Assembly (NCBI RefSeq): GCF_000190435.1
Contig: NC_015152.1
Location: 1 to 64,000, forward strand
DNA: 64,000 nucleotides
Direction of reading: 5' to 3'
DNA from: Sphaerochaeta globosa str. Buddy
Lineage (GTDB): Bacteria; Spirochaetota; Spirochaetia; Sphaerochaetales; Sphaerochaetaceae
Part shown: positions 45,572 through 55,173 of the stretch, one piece after another
Layout of the letters: each line of letters opens with the position of its first letter
How positions within the stretch are numbered: position 1 is the stretch's first letter
Notes under the pieces: generated by a model
Database searches by the model: none
Seen by the model: the letters and a program-made list of their open reading frames with translations, nothing else
What the model was told of the DNA's origin: nothing
Made by a program: the position numbers and the translations under genes

Positions 45572-46303
45572 GTGAAATGGTTAGTATACATCTGCCTGCT
45601 CTTTCCCCTATGCGTGAGCTGTGACTCAAATCCCCTGTATGAGAGGCGCATAGACGTTGTGATTGCTGATCAGCATCCTTGGAAGAAGGTCAGCCACCGC
45701 CCTCTATGGCATACCCTCGTTGCCACCAACGGCTCAAAAGAGCTGCAGAAGGTATACCTCGAAGGCGGAGTAACGAGCATAAGCACTCCTGTCAAGCGCG
45801 ATAGACTTACTGTCTTTTGCGCGTATCCGTTGTCGAATCTTTTTCCTTATGGAGGGTTTTACTACCCGGGCTGTGACTTGCCGGTCGTTTTGACCCAGCA
45901 ACAGGGACAGTTGGCCAGCCTCTTACTGGATGCCTATGCCTACAACGCCCAGGCTATTGAGAATCTCAACGGCAGGCAATTGGCCGACTTGGCCCTGAAG
46001 GTTTCGTTGTTGGATACGTCCAATTTGCTCTTGGACCTTCTCAACGGGAAGCTCGATCACGAGAGTATGACTTTGCAGCCTAAGCTTGCTGTTGCGCTTG
46101 CAGACCTTCCCTATGGGTATTGGGTCAGCGAACGAGCTGAAGAGCGTTCTTTCTATTTTCTGTGCAACGATACGCACTACCTTGAGGCGGAAGGACTCGT
46201 AGAACGCTGGTGGAACCAAGAACAGCAAGTATGTCTGACCCTCTTTGCAGACCTCAAGCAACAGAGATTTTACACTTCTCTTTCCAAGGCGCCGCTCTGG
46301 TAG
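45572..46303 (+). CDS. Putative lipoprotein of unknown function
   Basis: The 243-residue protein begins with a short signal peptide (MKWLVYICLLFPLCVSC) ending in a spirochaete-like lipobox with Cys at residue 17, so it should be lipidated by Lgt and Lsp. The rest has no recognised domain; it is rich in aromatic residues and Leu. It uses a GTG start 6 nt after the DUF4416 stop, making a three-gene unit with the DAHP synthase fusion. Confidence 0.7.
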   Translation: MKWLVYICLLFPLCVSCDSNPLYERRIDVVIADQHPWKKVSHRPLWHTLVATNGSKELQKVYLEGGVTSISTPVKRDRLTVFCAYPLSNLFPYGGFYYPGCDLPVVLTQQQGQLASLLLDAYAYNAQAIENLNGRQLADLALKVSLLDTSNLLLDLLNGKLDHESMTLQPKLAVALADLPYGYWVSERAEERSFYFLCNDTHYLEAEGLVERWWNQEQQVCLTLFADLKQQRFYTSLSKAPLW

Positions 46304-46346
46304 AAAACACCTTCCCTTTTTAGGGATAAACCGATAGAGTTTGGCT

Positions 46347-47555
46347 ATGGAATCCCTTCGAGAACTCTTTCGGATCGGCTATGGCCCTTCCAGCAGTCAT
46401 ACCATGGGACCGCGTGCTGCGGCCACCCATTTCCTTTCGTTGTACCCTCATTACCCCCGCTATGAGGCAGACTTGTATGGCAGTCTTGCAGCTACCGGAA
46501 AAGGACATTTGACTGACAAGGCCCTGCGTGAAATTTTTGCAAAATCCGGTAAGGAAGTAGAGATTGTTTGGTATCCCGACAGTGAGAAACCTTTTCATCC
46601 CAATGCTCTGACCATCCGCTCCTACAATGAGGCTAATGAAATTGTGCATGAGCAGACGTACTACAGTGTCGGAGGAGGGAAAATTATCGTCGAAGGTGAG
46701 CAGGAACAAGCTTCAAAGATAGTCTATCCCAAAGAGTATTCCAGGATGAAACAGATTCTTGAGTATTGCTCGGAGGAAGGCCTGCAGTTATGGGAGTTCG
46801 CTCTCCAATTCGAAGGGCCCGGGATTCTGACCTACATCGAAGAGGTTTGGAATGTCATGAGCAGTGCCGTGGAGCGAGGCTTGGACGCTGAAGGAGTACT
46901 GCCCGGCGGGCTGAAGCTGCCGCGCAAGGCAAGCCAATACAACTCCAAAGCTACTGAATTCTCCGGTCCGTTGGGAAGTACCGCTTCCGCCTTAAGCTAT
47001 GCCCTTGCAGTAAGCGAGGAGAATGCCGGCGGTGGCTTGATCGTCACAGCCCCTACGTGCGGCAGCTGCGGCGTCCTTCCCGGAGTCCTCTATTATTTGG
47101 CAAAACAGTATAAATTCCCCAAAGTGAAAATACTCAGGGCTTTGCTTACAGCAGGCGTCATCGGCAATGTCGTGAAGACCAATGGGTCGATCAGCGGTGC
47201 CGAGGTCGGTTGCCAAGGCGAGATCGGTGTTGCTTGTGCCATGGCAGGAGCTGCCGCAACACACCTGCTGGGAGGCAGCATCTATCAGATTGAATATGCT
47301 GCTGAGATGGGCCTTGAGCACCATTTGGGGCTTACCTGCGATCCTATGCGCGGTCTGGTGCAGATACCCTGCATCGAACGCAATGCATTGGCTACCATGC
47401 GCTCTCTGGACCACTGCTCCTATGCGTTGCTCGGTGATGGACGGCACAAAGTGAGTTTTGACAGTGTCATTGAAGTGATGATGGAAACAGGACAGGCTCT
47501 TCCCTCCCTATACCGCGAGACTTCCAAAGGCGGCTTGGCAAAAGTACTTGGATAA
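46347..47555 (+). CDS. sdaA: L-serine dehydratase, iron-sulfur type, single chain
   Basis: This enzyme deaminates L-serine to pyruvate and ammonia with an oxygen-sensitive 4Fe-4S cluster. The 402-residue protein carries the beta part first (GPSSSHTMGPRAAA) and the alpha part after it (TAPTCGSCGVLPGVL, CQGEIGVACAMAGAA, TCDPMRGLVQIPC with cluster Cys residues). Length fits the fused form. ATG 46347 is chosen over an in-frame TTG at 46341; a weak -10 (TAGAGT, 46335-46340) lies six bases upstream. Confidence 0.94.
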   Translation: MESLRELFRIGYGPSSSHTMGPRAAATHFLSLYPHYPRYEADLYGSLAATGKGHLTDKALREIFAKSGKEVEIVWYPDSEKPFHPNALTIRSYNEANEIVHEQTYYSVGGGKIIVEGEQEQASKIVYPKEYSRMKQILEYCSEEGLQLWEFALQFEGPGILTYIEEVWNVMSSAVERGLDAEGVLPGGLKLPRKASQYNSKATEFSGPLGSTASALSYALAVSEENAGGGLIVTAPTCGSCGVLPGVLYYLAKQYKFPKVKILRALLTAGVIGNVVKTNGSISGAEVGCQGEIGVACAMAGAAATHLLGGSIYQIEYAAEMGLEHHLGLTCDPMRGLVQIPCIERNALATMRSLDHCSYALLGDGRHKVSFDSVIEVMMETGQALPSLYRETSKGGLAKVLG

Positions 47556-47656
47556 GCTTTGATATGTCACAAGATTAAGTATGATTCTACAATAAATCTA
47601 TTTTACTATATAAGAAAAAAATACTTCGCTTTATTCCTAGCATGATATGCAAGCAA

Positions 47657-47740
47657 TTTCCTTGGATTTCGATTTTTCCAAGGAAATACCCTACGCGTAT
47701 AGTTTAACCCTTGACATAGGTTTTTAGCCTAGGCTACTGT
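47657..47740. promoter_or_regulatory. Inverted repeat and promoter before the secreted orphan
   Basis: In the 196-bp AT-rich gap after sdaA, TTTCCTTGG-N12-CCAAGGAAA (47657-47686) is a perfect 9-bp inverted repeat. Further on, TTGACA (47711-47716), 18 nt and TACTGT (47735-47740) form a promoter, and the 12-bp palindrome TAGCCTAGGCTA (47726-47737) overlaps its -10. The rest of the gap holds no gene that I can support. Confidence 0.5.
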
Positions 47741-47751
47741 ACAAAGTAAGT

Positions 47752-48228
47752 ATGAAAATGAGAACAGGGGACTACCAAAGGTCACAAGCTCGCGAGGCGG
47801 CATTCTTTAGTATGCTCATAGTCCTGCTATGTCTCTTTGTACCTTCTTCACTCCAAGCAGCCATTACGTTGCAGACACCTTCTACGGATGTTCTTATCGT
47901 AGTTGAGCCCATCGCCTCCAATGGAAACGATGGATCCCTTCTTATTCCCATTTGTGACCTAACGTTGGTCGCCAAGCATCCAGGCTTTGGCAGAGTCTTT
48001 ATCGAACATACCCCTCTTTTGTCTCAAACGGATGTGGTCATGTACCAGTTGGTATCGGAACGAGGGTTGGATTTCGAGCGTTCTGAACCTTTTCTCTATC
48101 GTGTACAAGGCCAGTTGCACGAAGAGGTTCCCATCGGTCGGCTCTGGGCTCGCTTGGTGCGCCCCTTGGGCAGCACAAAGACTTTGTGCTTCAGTACGCT
48201 CAGGGTAAATCTGGTTCTGGAGAAGTAA
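47752..48228 (+). CDS. Small secreted protein of unknown function
   Basis: A 158-residue protein with an N-terminal signal sequence (AAFFSMLIVLLCLFVPSSLQA, cleavage likely after LQA near residue 36) and a mature part of about 120 residues that looks all-beta (repeated short hydrophobic strands). No family was recognised. A second ATG at codon 3 is possible. It has its own operator-bearing promoter, which suggests conditional expression. Confidence 0.65.
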   Translation: MKMRTGDYQRSQAREAAFFSMLIVLLCLFVPSSLQAAITLQTPSTDVLIVVEPIASNGNDGSLLIPICDLTLVAKHPGFGRVFIEHTPLLSQTDVVMYQLVSERGLDFERSEPFLYRVQGQLHEEVPIGRLWARLVRPLGSTKTLCFSTLRVNLVLEK

Positions 48229-48279
48229 TCAATACATTCTTTCGCTGCCAATGTTCCAATTCGCCTACAAATAAAAAAA

Positions 48280-48307
48280 GCCACGTATGAGTTTCCTCGT
48301 ACGTGGC
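48280..48307 (-). terminator. Terminator of leuS
   Basis: GCCACGTA (48280-48287) and TACGTGGC (48300-48307) form an 8-bp stem with a 12-nt loop; on the lower strand it is followed by a T-run. It ends leuS and may also stop transcription from the convergent secreted-protein gene. Confidence 0.85.
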
Positions 48308-48331
48308 TGTTTCAGGTGAATTGCTTCTCAG

Positions 48332-50848
48332 TTACTTTACTACGATGTTCACCAACTTATCAGGAACTACAATCTCTTTGACAATGGTCTTGCCCTCGAG
48401 CCAGTTCCTCATCTTTTCATCCTCTTTGGCCATGGACAGGACTTCGTCCTTGCCGAGTCCCTTGGGGACCGTCACCTTTGAACGTACTTTACCGTTTACC
48501 TGGAAGACCATCTCGATCTGGTTGTCGATGGTAAATTCCTCACAATATGCAGGCCAAGCTACCGTTGAAAGTCCTCCACTATGGCCAAGCCGTTCCCACA
48601 GTTCCTCGGCAAGATGGGGAACATACGGGCCAAGCAGTTTGACCAAGGTTTCTCCAACCTCTCGAGGCAGGATCTCAATCTTGTACAGTTCATTAACCAG
48701 TACCATCATTTGGCTGATCGCAGTATTGAAATTCAGGGAATTTGTATCGTACGTGACCTTCTTGATCGACTTATGAAGCGTTCTCTTCAACTCCTCATCA
48801 GGCTCTGCATCGGTGATTTCCCGTTCGTCAAAAAGTCTCCAGATTCGGTCGAGGAACCGATACACGCCAACCAAACCGGTGGTGGCCCAAGGTTTTGAGA
48901 CCTCCAGCGGTCCCATGAACATTTCATACATGCGCATGGAGTCAGCCCCGAATTCGGTGATGATCTCGTCAGGATTGATGACGTTCTTCAAGCTCTTGGA
49001 CATTTTTGCGATGACCCGTTCCAACGTTTCGCCGGTTGCCTTCTCAATAAAGACATCGGGACTCTGTTCCTCGACCATATCGGTCGGAACCAGACTCTTG
49101 TCCTTGCGCTGGAAAGCATAACTGGTGATCATACCCTGGTTTACCAGGCGTTTGAACGGTTCGGAAGTGGAAACCAAACCGAGGTCAAAGAGTACCTTGT
49201 GCCAGAATCGGGCATACAAAAGGTGCAGTACAGCGTGCTCGGCGCCCCCGACGTAGAGGTCGACGGGCATCCAGTATGCTTCCATTTCCTTGGAGACGAA
49301 TTCATTTGCATTTTTTGGGTCGAGATAGCGCAGGTAGTACCAGCAGGAACCCGCCCATTGGGGCATGGTATTGGTTTCGCGTTTTGCTTCCCCGCCGCAA
49401 ACCGGACAGGAGCAATGGACCCACTCATCAATTTTTGCCAGCGGGCTTTCGCCCGTGCCGCTGGGTTCGTAACTGGTTACTTCAGGCAACAGCAGGGGAA
49501 GTTCTTCGATGGGGACGGCAACCGTGCCACAGGTGGGGCAGTGTACCAAGGGGATGGGTTCTCCCCAGTAGCGTTGGCGGCTGAAAATCCAGTCGCGAAG
49601 CTTATAGTTGATTGCCTTTGACCCGAGTTTGCGCTCCAAAAGCCAGGCAAGCATCGCCTCGATGGCATCTTCCTTGTTCAGGCCGTCCAGGAAATCACTG
49701 TTTACATGAATTCCATCCTCAGTCCAAGCCTGGGTCTGTACATCGACTTCGCTCTTGAGCACTTCAATGATGGGCAGGTTGAATTTCTTGGCAAACTCCC
49801 AGTCACGGGTATCGTGGGCGGGAACGGCCATAATGGCACCGGTTCCGTAGCTGATCAATACATAGTCGGCAATCCAAATCGGAATGCGCTTGCCGTTGAC
49901 TGGGTTGATCGCATAACTGCCGCTGAATACACCAGTCTTGTCCTTGGCCAAATCGGTTCTTTCGAGGTCGCTCTTACGGGCGCTTGCCTCAAGATAGGCC
50001 TCAACGGCCGCTTTCTGTCCGACCTTGGTCAGCTGGGAGACAAGCGGATGTTCAGGGGCGACGACCATATAGGTTGCTCCATAGAGCGTATCGGCACGGG
50101 TTGTATAGACTTCAAGCTGGGCATCGATTTCATCAACCTTGAAAAATACCGAGGCTCCCTCGCTGCGGCCGATCCAGTTGCGCTGCATGAGCTTGACCGA
50201 TTCAGGCCAGTCTACACTGTCCAGATCGGATAGCAGCTTGTCTGCGTATTCGGTGATTTTGAGCACCCATTGACGGATATTCTTGCGAACGACGGTCGTT
50301 CCGCACCGTTCACACTTTCCATCCTTTACCTCCTCATTGGCAAGACCTGTTTTACACTGGCCGCACCAATTGATCGGGGTGTGGGATTCATAGGCGAGGC
50401 CCTTGTTGAAGAGTTGTATGAAAATCCACTGGGTCCAGCGGTAGTAGTCGCTGCTGTGGGTTGAAATCTCGCGGTTCCAGTCATAGCTGAAGCCAAGGCT
50501 CTTTATTTGCTTGCGGAAGTTCTCAATGTTCTTCTCGGTGGTTGCCTTTGGGTGGGTACCTGTCTTGATCGCATAGTTCTCCGCCGGCAGGCCAAAAGAG
50601 TCGAACCCCATGGGATGGAGCACATTGTAGCCTCTCATCCTGAGGAATCTGCAGTAGATGTCGGTAGCGGTATATCCTTCAGGATGTCCGACATGAAGTC
50701 CCGCCCCGGAGGGATAGGGGAACATATCCAGGACATACGCCCGCTTATCCTTGGGGATGCTTGGATCTTCGGTGACGGCAAAAGTCTGATGCTCGTCCCA
50801 GTATGCTTGCCATTTTGTTTCTATTTCATGGAAGGGATATTTGCTCAT
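48332..50848 (-). CDS. leuS: Leucyl-tRNA synthetase
   Basis: LeuRS charges tRNA-Leu. The 838-residue protein has the class I HIGH motif as HVGH ([14 protein letters not shown]), the CP1 editing domain (about 220-400, with [15 protein letters not shown]), zinc-type Cys pairs (CGQC, CERC) and the KMSKS motif ([14 protein letters not shown]). The start is set at ATG 50848 ([10 protein letters not shown]): upstream in-frame ATGs at 50860 and 50857 lie inside a -10 hexamer (TATGAT), so they would not be on the mRNA. Confidence 0.96.
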   Translation of the reverse strand: MSKYPFHEIETKWQAYWDEHQTFAVTEDPSIPKDKRAYVLDMFPYPSGAGLHVGHPEGYTATDIYCRFLRMRGYNVLHPMGFDSFGLPAENYAIKTGTHPKATTEKNIENFRKQIKSLGFSYDWNREISTHSSDYYRWTQWIFIQLFNKGLAYESHTPINWCGQCKTGLANEEVKDGKCERCGTTVVRKNIRQWVLKITEYADKLLSDLDSVDWPESVKLMQRNWIGRSEGASVFFKVDEIDAQLEVYTTRADTLYGATYMVVAPEHPLVSQLTKVGQKAAVEAYLEASARKSDLERTDLAKDKTGVFSGSYAINPVNGKRIPIWIADYVLISYGTGAIMAVPAHDTRDWEFAKKFNLPIIEVLKSEVDVQTQAWTEDGIHVNSDFLDGLNKEDAIEAMLAWLLERKLGSKAINYKLRDWIFSRQRYWGEPIPLVHCPTCGTVAVPIEELPLLLPEVTSYEPSGTGESPLAKIDEWVHCSCPVCGGEAKRETNTMPQWAGSCWYYLRYLDPKNANEFVSKEMEAYWMPVDLYVGGAEHAVLHLLYARFWHKVLFDLGLVSTSEPFKRLVNQGMITSYAFQRKDKSLVPTDMVEEQSPDVFIEKATGETLERVIAKMSKSLKNVINPDEIITEFGADSMRMYEMFMGPLEVSKPWATTGLVGVYRFLDRIWRLFDEREITDAEPDEELKRTLHKSIKKVTYDTNSLNFNTAISQMMVLVNELYKIEILPREVGETLVKLLGPYVPHLAEELWERLGHSGGLSTVAWPAYCEEFTIDNQIEMVFQVNGKVRSKVTVPKGLGKDEVLSMAKEDEKMRNWLEGKTIVKEIVVPDKLVNIVVK

Positions 50849-50855
50849 GGGAGCC

Positions 50856-50884
50856 ATCATACCTTTGCATCACGCTTCAGTCAA
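50856..50884 (-). promoter_or_regulatory. leuS promoter, predicted leaderless
   Basis: On the lower strand, TTGACT (50879-50884), exactly 17 nt, and TATGAT (50856-50861) lie seven bases before ATG 50848. This near-consensus promoter fills the 38-bp gap after the CNNM gene and decides the leuS start. Confidence 0.75.
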
Positions 50885-50886
50885 CG

Positions 50887-52152
50887 CTACAGAAGGGTTC
50901 CATCATCGATGGTTGGAGAAAATTCTACAGCCTCCATTCTGTTTCCCTTCATGGAGATGATGCGAAAGGTTCCCGTTGGAGACTGGACAACTTCACCCTC
51001 TTGGGGAATGTCACCGGTCAGCTCCAAGACATACGCAGCAACTGTTGAAATTCTCTGCTTCTGATGATCGAGAGGAAGGTCCAGTTCATCAACAAACTGT
51101 TGGAATGGGGTGTCGGCCATAACCAGAAAGGTGCCGGGCATCTGCTCGCGCTCGACGATTCTGTCGGGAAACCTCCGTTCATGCTCGTCATAGAGTTCAC
51201 CGAAGAGCTGCTCGGCTACGTCCTCCATCGTCACAACACCGCTGAAACCGCCGTATTCATCCAAGACTATCGCTTGCTGCAGCTTATCCTTCTTGAACAG
51301 GAAAAACACATCGTCCAAATGCATCTGCTCAGGGACGAAAATAGGTTGTCTGAGGATTGAGCTGATGCTCTTGTCCATGCGCTTTTCCAGCTGGGCGCGC
51401 AAGATATCGCGAACCAGTACAATGCCGATGATATTCTCCGCGCTCTTGTGAAACACCGGTACACGGCTGAATCCCGACTTCACAATGGAAGGGAATGCAT
51501 CGCGGATCGTCAATTCATCGCTGATGCAAAACACGTCGGTACGGTGGGTCATGATGGTACGCACCTGTGTCTCGCTGAAGTGGATGGCCCTCTGCATGAG
51601 GTCGGACTCATACTGATCCACCAAGCCCTCATTTTCGGCTGCATCCACCATGTGCATCACTCCTTCGGTGGTGATGGACGGCTCTGTATGGGAGGCGAAC
51701 AGACGAGTGATCAGAGAAGATAAAAGTCTGAGCAGCCAAACTACTGGAAAGAGAAGGATTGAAATAAACCGGATGGGATATGCCATGAAGACGGCTATCC
51801 TCATGTTGTGCATCAAGGCGAGTTGCTTGGGGGTAATCTCCCCGAAAATGAGAATCACCAAGGTAAGGATACCGGTGGCATACCCAACCGCTTGGCTTGA
51901 AAAGAACTCGATGGCAAACGTGGTCACCAAGGCGGATACGGAAATGTTCACTACATTGTTGCCAACCAAGACTGTAGTAAGCAGGGCATCACGGTCCTGG
52001 CTCAGCTTGTAGGCAAGTCTGCTTGAGCGGGTTTTTCGGTTCTCCAGTATCTTCAGTTGTACAAATGAAAGGGAGGTATATGCTGTTTCCATCGCTGAGA
52101 ATACAGCGGAAAGCAACAGCAGAATTACGATGGCAGTTAGTTGTACTTGCAT
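50887..52152 (-). CDS. CNNM/HlyC-type membrane protein with CBS domains
   Basis: This family (once called hemolysin C; relatives of CorC/CNNM) is linked to Mg2+ or other ion transport. The 421-residue protein has a DUF21 membrane domain (about 1-190, LSAVFSAMETAYTSLSFVQL), a CBS pair (about 205-330, MTHRTDVFCI, LDEYGGFSGVVTMEDV) and a C-terminal CorC_HlyC domain. ATG 52152 follows GGGGGT. A CorA-type Mg2+ channel gene lies nearby in the same direction. Confidence 0.9.
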   Translation of the reverse strand: MQVQLTAIVILLLLSAVFSAMETAYTSLSFVQLKILENRKTRSSRLAYKLSQDRDALLTTVLVGNNVVNISVSALVTTFAIEFFSSQAVGYATGILTLVILIFGEITPKQLALMHNMRIAVFMAYPIRFISILLFPVVWLLRLLSSLITRLFASHTEPSITTEGVMHMVDAAENEGLVDQYESDLMQRAIHFSETQVRTIMTHRTDVFCISDELTIRDAFPSIVKSGFSRVPVFHKSAENIIGIVLVRDILRAQLEKRMDKSISSILRQPIFVPEQMHLDDVFFLFKKDKLQQAIVLDEYGGFSGVVTMEDVAEQLFGELYDEHERRFPDRIVEREQMPGTFLVMADTPFQQFVDELDLPLDHQKQRISTVAAYVLELTGDIPQEGEVVQSPTGTFRIISMKGNRMEAVEFSPTIDDGTLL

Positions 52153-52233
52153 GTACACCCCCTGCCCACATATAAAAAGAGCGAGTGTTCGTCTGAACAC
52201 CCTGTACTAGGTAACGGATCATCCATAATGGAA

Positions 52234-53307
52234 TCAGTATACCAAGAGAAATGCATAGCAGGCAAGGGTAAGAATTATACTGAATGCTTTGTAATTCCAT
52301 CCAGAGCGTTTGATACGTGCAGAATTGAAACCACAGAATGGATAGAAGAAAAAGAATGTGTCCAAACTCAAAAGGAACAGGGTGTAGGGATTAGGAAACA
52401 AAAGGAAGACAAGAGAGAGCGAGGTGTTGGAAATCAGGCTCATCCGAGCCAAGTCTTTCGCATGGGTTTTCAGCGACCAATTGCTTCCTTGTATGTAGAG
52501 GTTTCCCGGCACGGGAAAAGGAAGGCCCAACAGAAGCGGCAGCAGTAGGGCTGTGAAATAGGCGGTGTCCCATTGTCGATAGACTACCGATTTCTTGCGA
52601 ACTTTTGCATACACAAGCGCAGGAAAAGTACGTGCCAGCAAGCTTAAAAAGGGTATCGCCAGCCATAGCATTGTATTTTCCCGAGTCAACTGCATCCATG
52701 AAACATGAAAAACTGAAAGGAGGTTCCATCCGAAGAGGACAGGCAGAAACAACACCGTGTTTGCGAGAACTCCCCCAAACCAAGCTGGGAGGTTTTCAGG
52801 ATACGACATCTCTTTTTCCCCATCGAGACGCAGATGCCATAAAAAGTATCCCATATCGAAAAATCGGGAGGCATGCTTCCATACCTTGAAAAGCCCGAAG
52901 CGAAAACGTCGTATTTGTGCAACCAACGGAAGACGGGAAAACCCCTCTCTCTGTAGTTGTTTGAAGGAAGCAGGATTGTCACCTTCCACACAACCCGCAA
53001 CATCGGTGCAGCCCAAACCCTTAAGGAAGGCCAAGGACTCGGATATGAGTTTTCCCGCAAGACCCTTTCCGCGGTGCTTCTCATCGGTGTAGAGCCAACC
53101 CAGATATCCCATTTTTACCTGCTTGTTGACCTTGTACACATCTAGATTCAAGCCGGCGACAACCCGACCCTCGTAAAGGACCACCAAGGTGGTGTCGGGG
53201 TGAAGAAAAAAAATTGAGGCAAGACTTTTGTCAAAGCAGCGTTGCATGAGGGCCTTTGTTTCGCTTTCCTGCTCTTTCTTCATGGCAGAGATTGTGTAGG
53301 TACTCAT
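52234..53307 (-). CDS. GNAT acetyltransferase fused to a membrane domain
   Basis: The 357-residue protein starts with a GNAT domain (about 1-145) carrying the acetyl-CoA signature HRGKGLAGKLI and FKQLQREGFSRL. A hydrophobic half follows (about 165-357) with about five membrane segments (WFGGVLANTVLFLPVLFG; MLWLAIPFLSLLARTFPALV; AYFTALLLPLLLGLPFPVP and two more). I do not recognise the membrane part. The substrate is unknown; the layout suggests membrane-tethered acylation. It overlaps the preceding GNAT gene by 4 nt. Confidence 0.75.
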   Translation of the reverse strand: MSTYTISAMKKEQESETKALMQRCFDKSLASIFFLHPDTTLVVLYEGRVVAGLNLDVYKVNKQVKMGYLGWLYTDEKHRGKGLAGKLISESLAFLKGLGCTDVAGCVEGDNPASFKQLQREGFSRLPLVAQIRRFRFGLFKVWKHASRFFDMGYFLWHLRLDGEKEMSYPENLPAWFGGVLANTVLFLPVLFGWNLLSVFHVSWMQLTRENTMLWLAIPFLSLLARTFPALVYAKVRKKSVVYRQWDTAYFTALLLPLLLGLPFPVPGNLYIQGSNWSLKTHAKDLARMSLISNTSLSLVFLLFPNPYTLFLLSLDTFFFFYPFCGFNSARIKRSGWNYKAFSIILTLACYAFLLVY

Positions 53308-54134
53308 AGCTGCGGCTCATCAAGGAGAAGAACCATTTCACTTTGCGTGGTGAAATTACTGAAGCCGAGTTCATCCAAGGCTTTGATGGTAAGGCTGTCT
53401 TTTTCATCCACATTGAGCATCCGCACTGACTGAGTCGTACAGACGTTGCAACAACCAACAATGGCTTGCTTTATCAGAGATATATCTCTATAGACTGGTT
53501 CAATGTTGATTTGGGCTATCGATCCCCGGTTTGGATGATACCAAACGATTCCCCTTCTTGTGTCTTGGTACACAATATCAGAGCACGTATACAGTCCTTC
53601 TACAACCGACTCATCACTGTTCTGGTAGGTTGGCTCAAAGCTTGCAGGAACACTATATCCTTGTATGTGATGCTCAAGCAAAACGTTTGATTGTTGGGTG
53701 ATTTGTGCTTGTTTGATGGAGAAGCATTGAAGGTTTCGACGCATCATAAACCCATGGCTGAGATAGAGGTTTTTTGCCTTGGAGTTGGAGTTGAGGACTT
53801 CGAGGACGAACTGTGAGCAACCTCTTGACCGCAGGTGTCCGATTGCATCGTCGATGAGGGTGTGGGAAAGCCCTTTTCCCCGGTACGAGGGAATGATGCC
53901 GGTTCCAGCATCGTAGGCAACCCTTCCTCTGCGGCCGATCAGCAGAAAGCCAACCAATTGTCGTTTCTCGAAAAGACCCACCGAGTCCTCGCTGCTGTAA
54001 GAGAGGCTTTGCAGGTGGGCCTTCAACGCTTCGAGCGACATGGCCACTGGTAGGTCGTAATCGCTGAACGCCTCATTGAAAACAGGAAGAAGTTCTTCAT
54101 AGTCAGTATGCTTGAGTGAGGATGTTACCACCAT
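53304..54134 (-). CDS. GNAT-family N-acetyltransferase
   Basis: The 276-residue protein has an N-terminal GNAT domain (about 1-140) with SYRGKGLSHTLIDDAI and a C-terminal half (about 150-276) that looks like a second, degenerate GNAT-type domain (LNVDEKDSLTIKALDELGFSNF). ATG 54134 has CAGGAG six bases upstream; the longer open frame back to 54389 runs through corA. It overlaps corA by 10 nt and the GNAT-membrane gene by 4 nt, forming one operon. Confidence 0.85.
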   Translation of the reverse strand: MVVTSSLKHTDYEELLPVFNEAFSDYDLPVAMSLEALKAHLQSLSYSSEDSVGLFEKRQLVGFLLIGRRGRVAYDAGTGIIPSYRGKGLSHTLIDDAIGHLRSRGCSQFVLEVLNSNSKAKNLYLSHGFMMRRNLQCFSIKQAQITQQSNVLLEHHIQGYSVPASFEPTYQNSDESVVEGLYTCSDIVYQDTRRGIVWYHPNRGSIAQINIEPVYRDISLIKQAIVGCCNVCTTQSVRMLNVDEKDSLTIKALDELGFSNFTTQSEMVLLLDEPQL

Positions 54135-55165
54135 TTTTTTCTCCTGAAATAGATGGCCATACCGCTGACGACCAAAACTGAGCCACCAAGGATTGCATAA
54201 AAGCCCCAATAGGCGCTTGTCATCGGCATATGGGCGAAGTTCATACCATACAGACCGGTCAAAAAGGTAAGGGGGATGAAGATTGTCGAGATGATCGTCA
54301 GCACCTTCATGATGGCGTTCATCTTCATATCGAGGCTCGAGAGGTATACTTCCATGATTCCTGACATGGTTTCGCGAAGCATATCGCACTCTTCAAAGAG
54401 CCACAGGGCATGGTCGTAAATATCACGAAGCAAAAAGTTGGTGTTGCGGTCGAGAAACGGATTTTCAGAGCGTATCAGGGTGGTCAGAATATCCTTAAGG
54501 GGGCTGGTCATGCGCCTGAGCCTGAGGATTTCAGCCTTTTGCTGATGGATGGCGGAGGCAGTGGTTTCCTGTGGTTTGGTAATGACCAATTCTTCCAGAT
54601 TCTCAGTTTTCAGCTCCAGCTCATCGGCCTTGACCAGGTACTGGTCGACCACCCGGTCGATAAGGGCATGCAAGAGGGCGCTGGAAGTGGCACTCTGCAG
54701 TTTTGTTGCCGAGGAAAGCTGACGGACTACCGGCTCAAACGATAGATGATTGTATTCTGCAATTGAGAGCACCCAGCCATCACCGAGAAACAGGGTAAGT
54801 TGCTGTTCCTGGGTCCCTTGGTGTTCCAGAATGCGCAAGGTGACCGAAAGGTAGGCATCGTATTGGTCGAGCTTAAGCCTCTGGTCGGTGGAAAACACGT
54901 CCTCCAGGCTGAGGTTGGCGATTTGAAACTCCTTGGCAATCTTTACGATGGCCTGGATATCCTCAAGGCCTGAGATCTCGACCCAACGGAGGTTCTCCTT
55001 CTCGGCTTGCGTATACCCATTTTCCATCCGATAGGAGCCACTTCGGTACATATGGGTATGGATACTGGTCTGCTGAGGCAGGGTATCGCCGACATAGATA
55101 AGGCTTCCGGCTGCCAACCCTTCCTTTTTCTTGTGGGCATAGGGATTCACTTTTTTTTCGTGCAT
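54125..55165 (-). CDS. corA: CorA-family magnesium/metal transporter
   Basis: CorA is a pentameric Mg2+ channel. The 346-residue protein has the long cytoplasmic funnel (about 1-280), two C-terminal membrane helices and the diagnostic GMN motif in TGLYGMNFAHMP. A basic RRKKWW tail follows. A GGAG site lies upstream of the ATG. It follows yhhN by 8 nt and overlaps the first GNAT gene, so all four genes are likely co-transcribed. Confidence 0.95.
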   Translation of the reverse strand: MHEKKVNPYAHKKKEGLAAGSLIYVGDTLPQQTSIHTHMYRSGSYRMENGYTQAEKENLRWVEISGLEDIQAIVKIAKEFQIANLSLEDVFSTDQRLKLDQYDAYLSVTLRILEHQGTQEQQLTLFLGDGWVLSIAEYNHLSFEPVVRQLSSATKLQSATSSALLHALIDRVVDQYLVKADELELKTENLEELVITKPQETTASAIHQQKAEILRLRRMTSPLKDILTTLIRSENPFLDRNTNFLLRDIYDHALWLFEECDMLRETMSGIMEVYLSSLDMKMNAIMKVLTIISTIFIPLTFLTGLYGMNFAHMPMTSAYWGFYAILGGSVLVVSGMAIYFRRKKWW

Positions 55166-55173
55166 GCGTTCTC

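Noticed and set aside
53304..54389. Long 361-codon frame starting at 54389 for the GNAT gene
   Set aside because: The first 85 codons overlap corA on the same strand and show no GNAT similarity; ATG 54134 has a strong ribosome-binding site.
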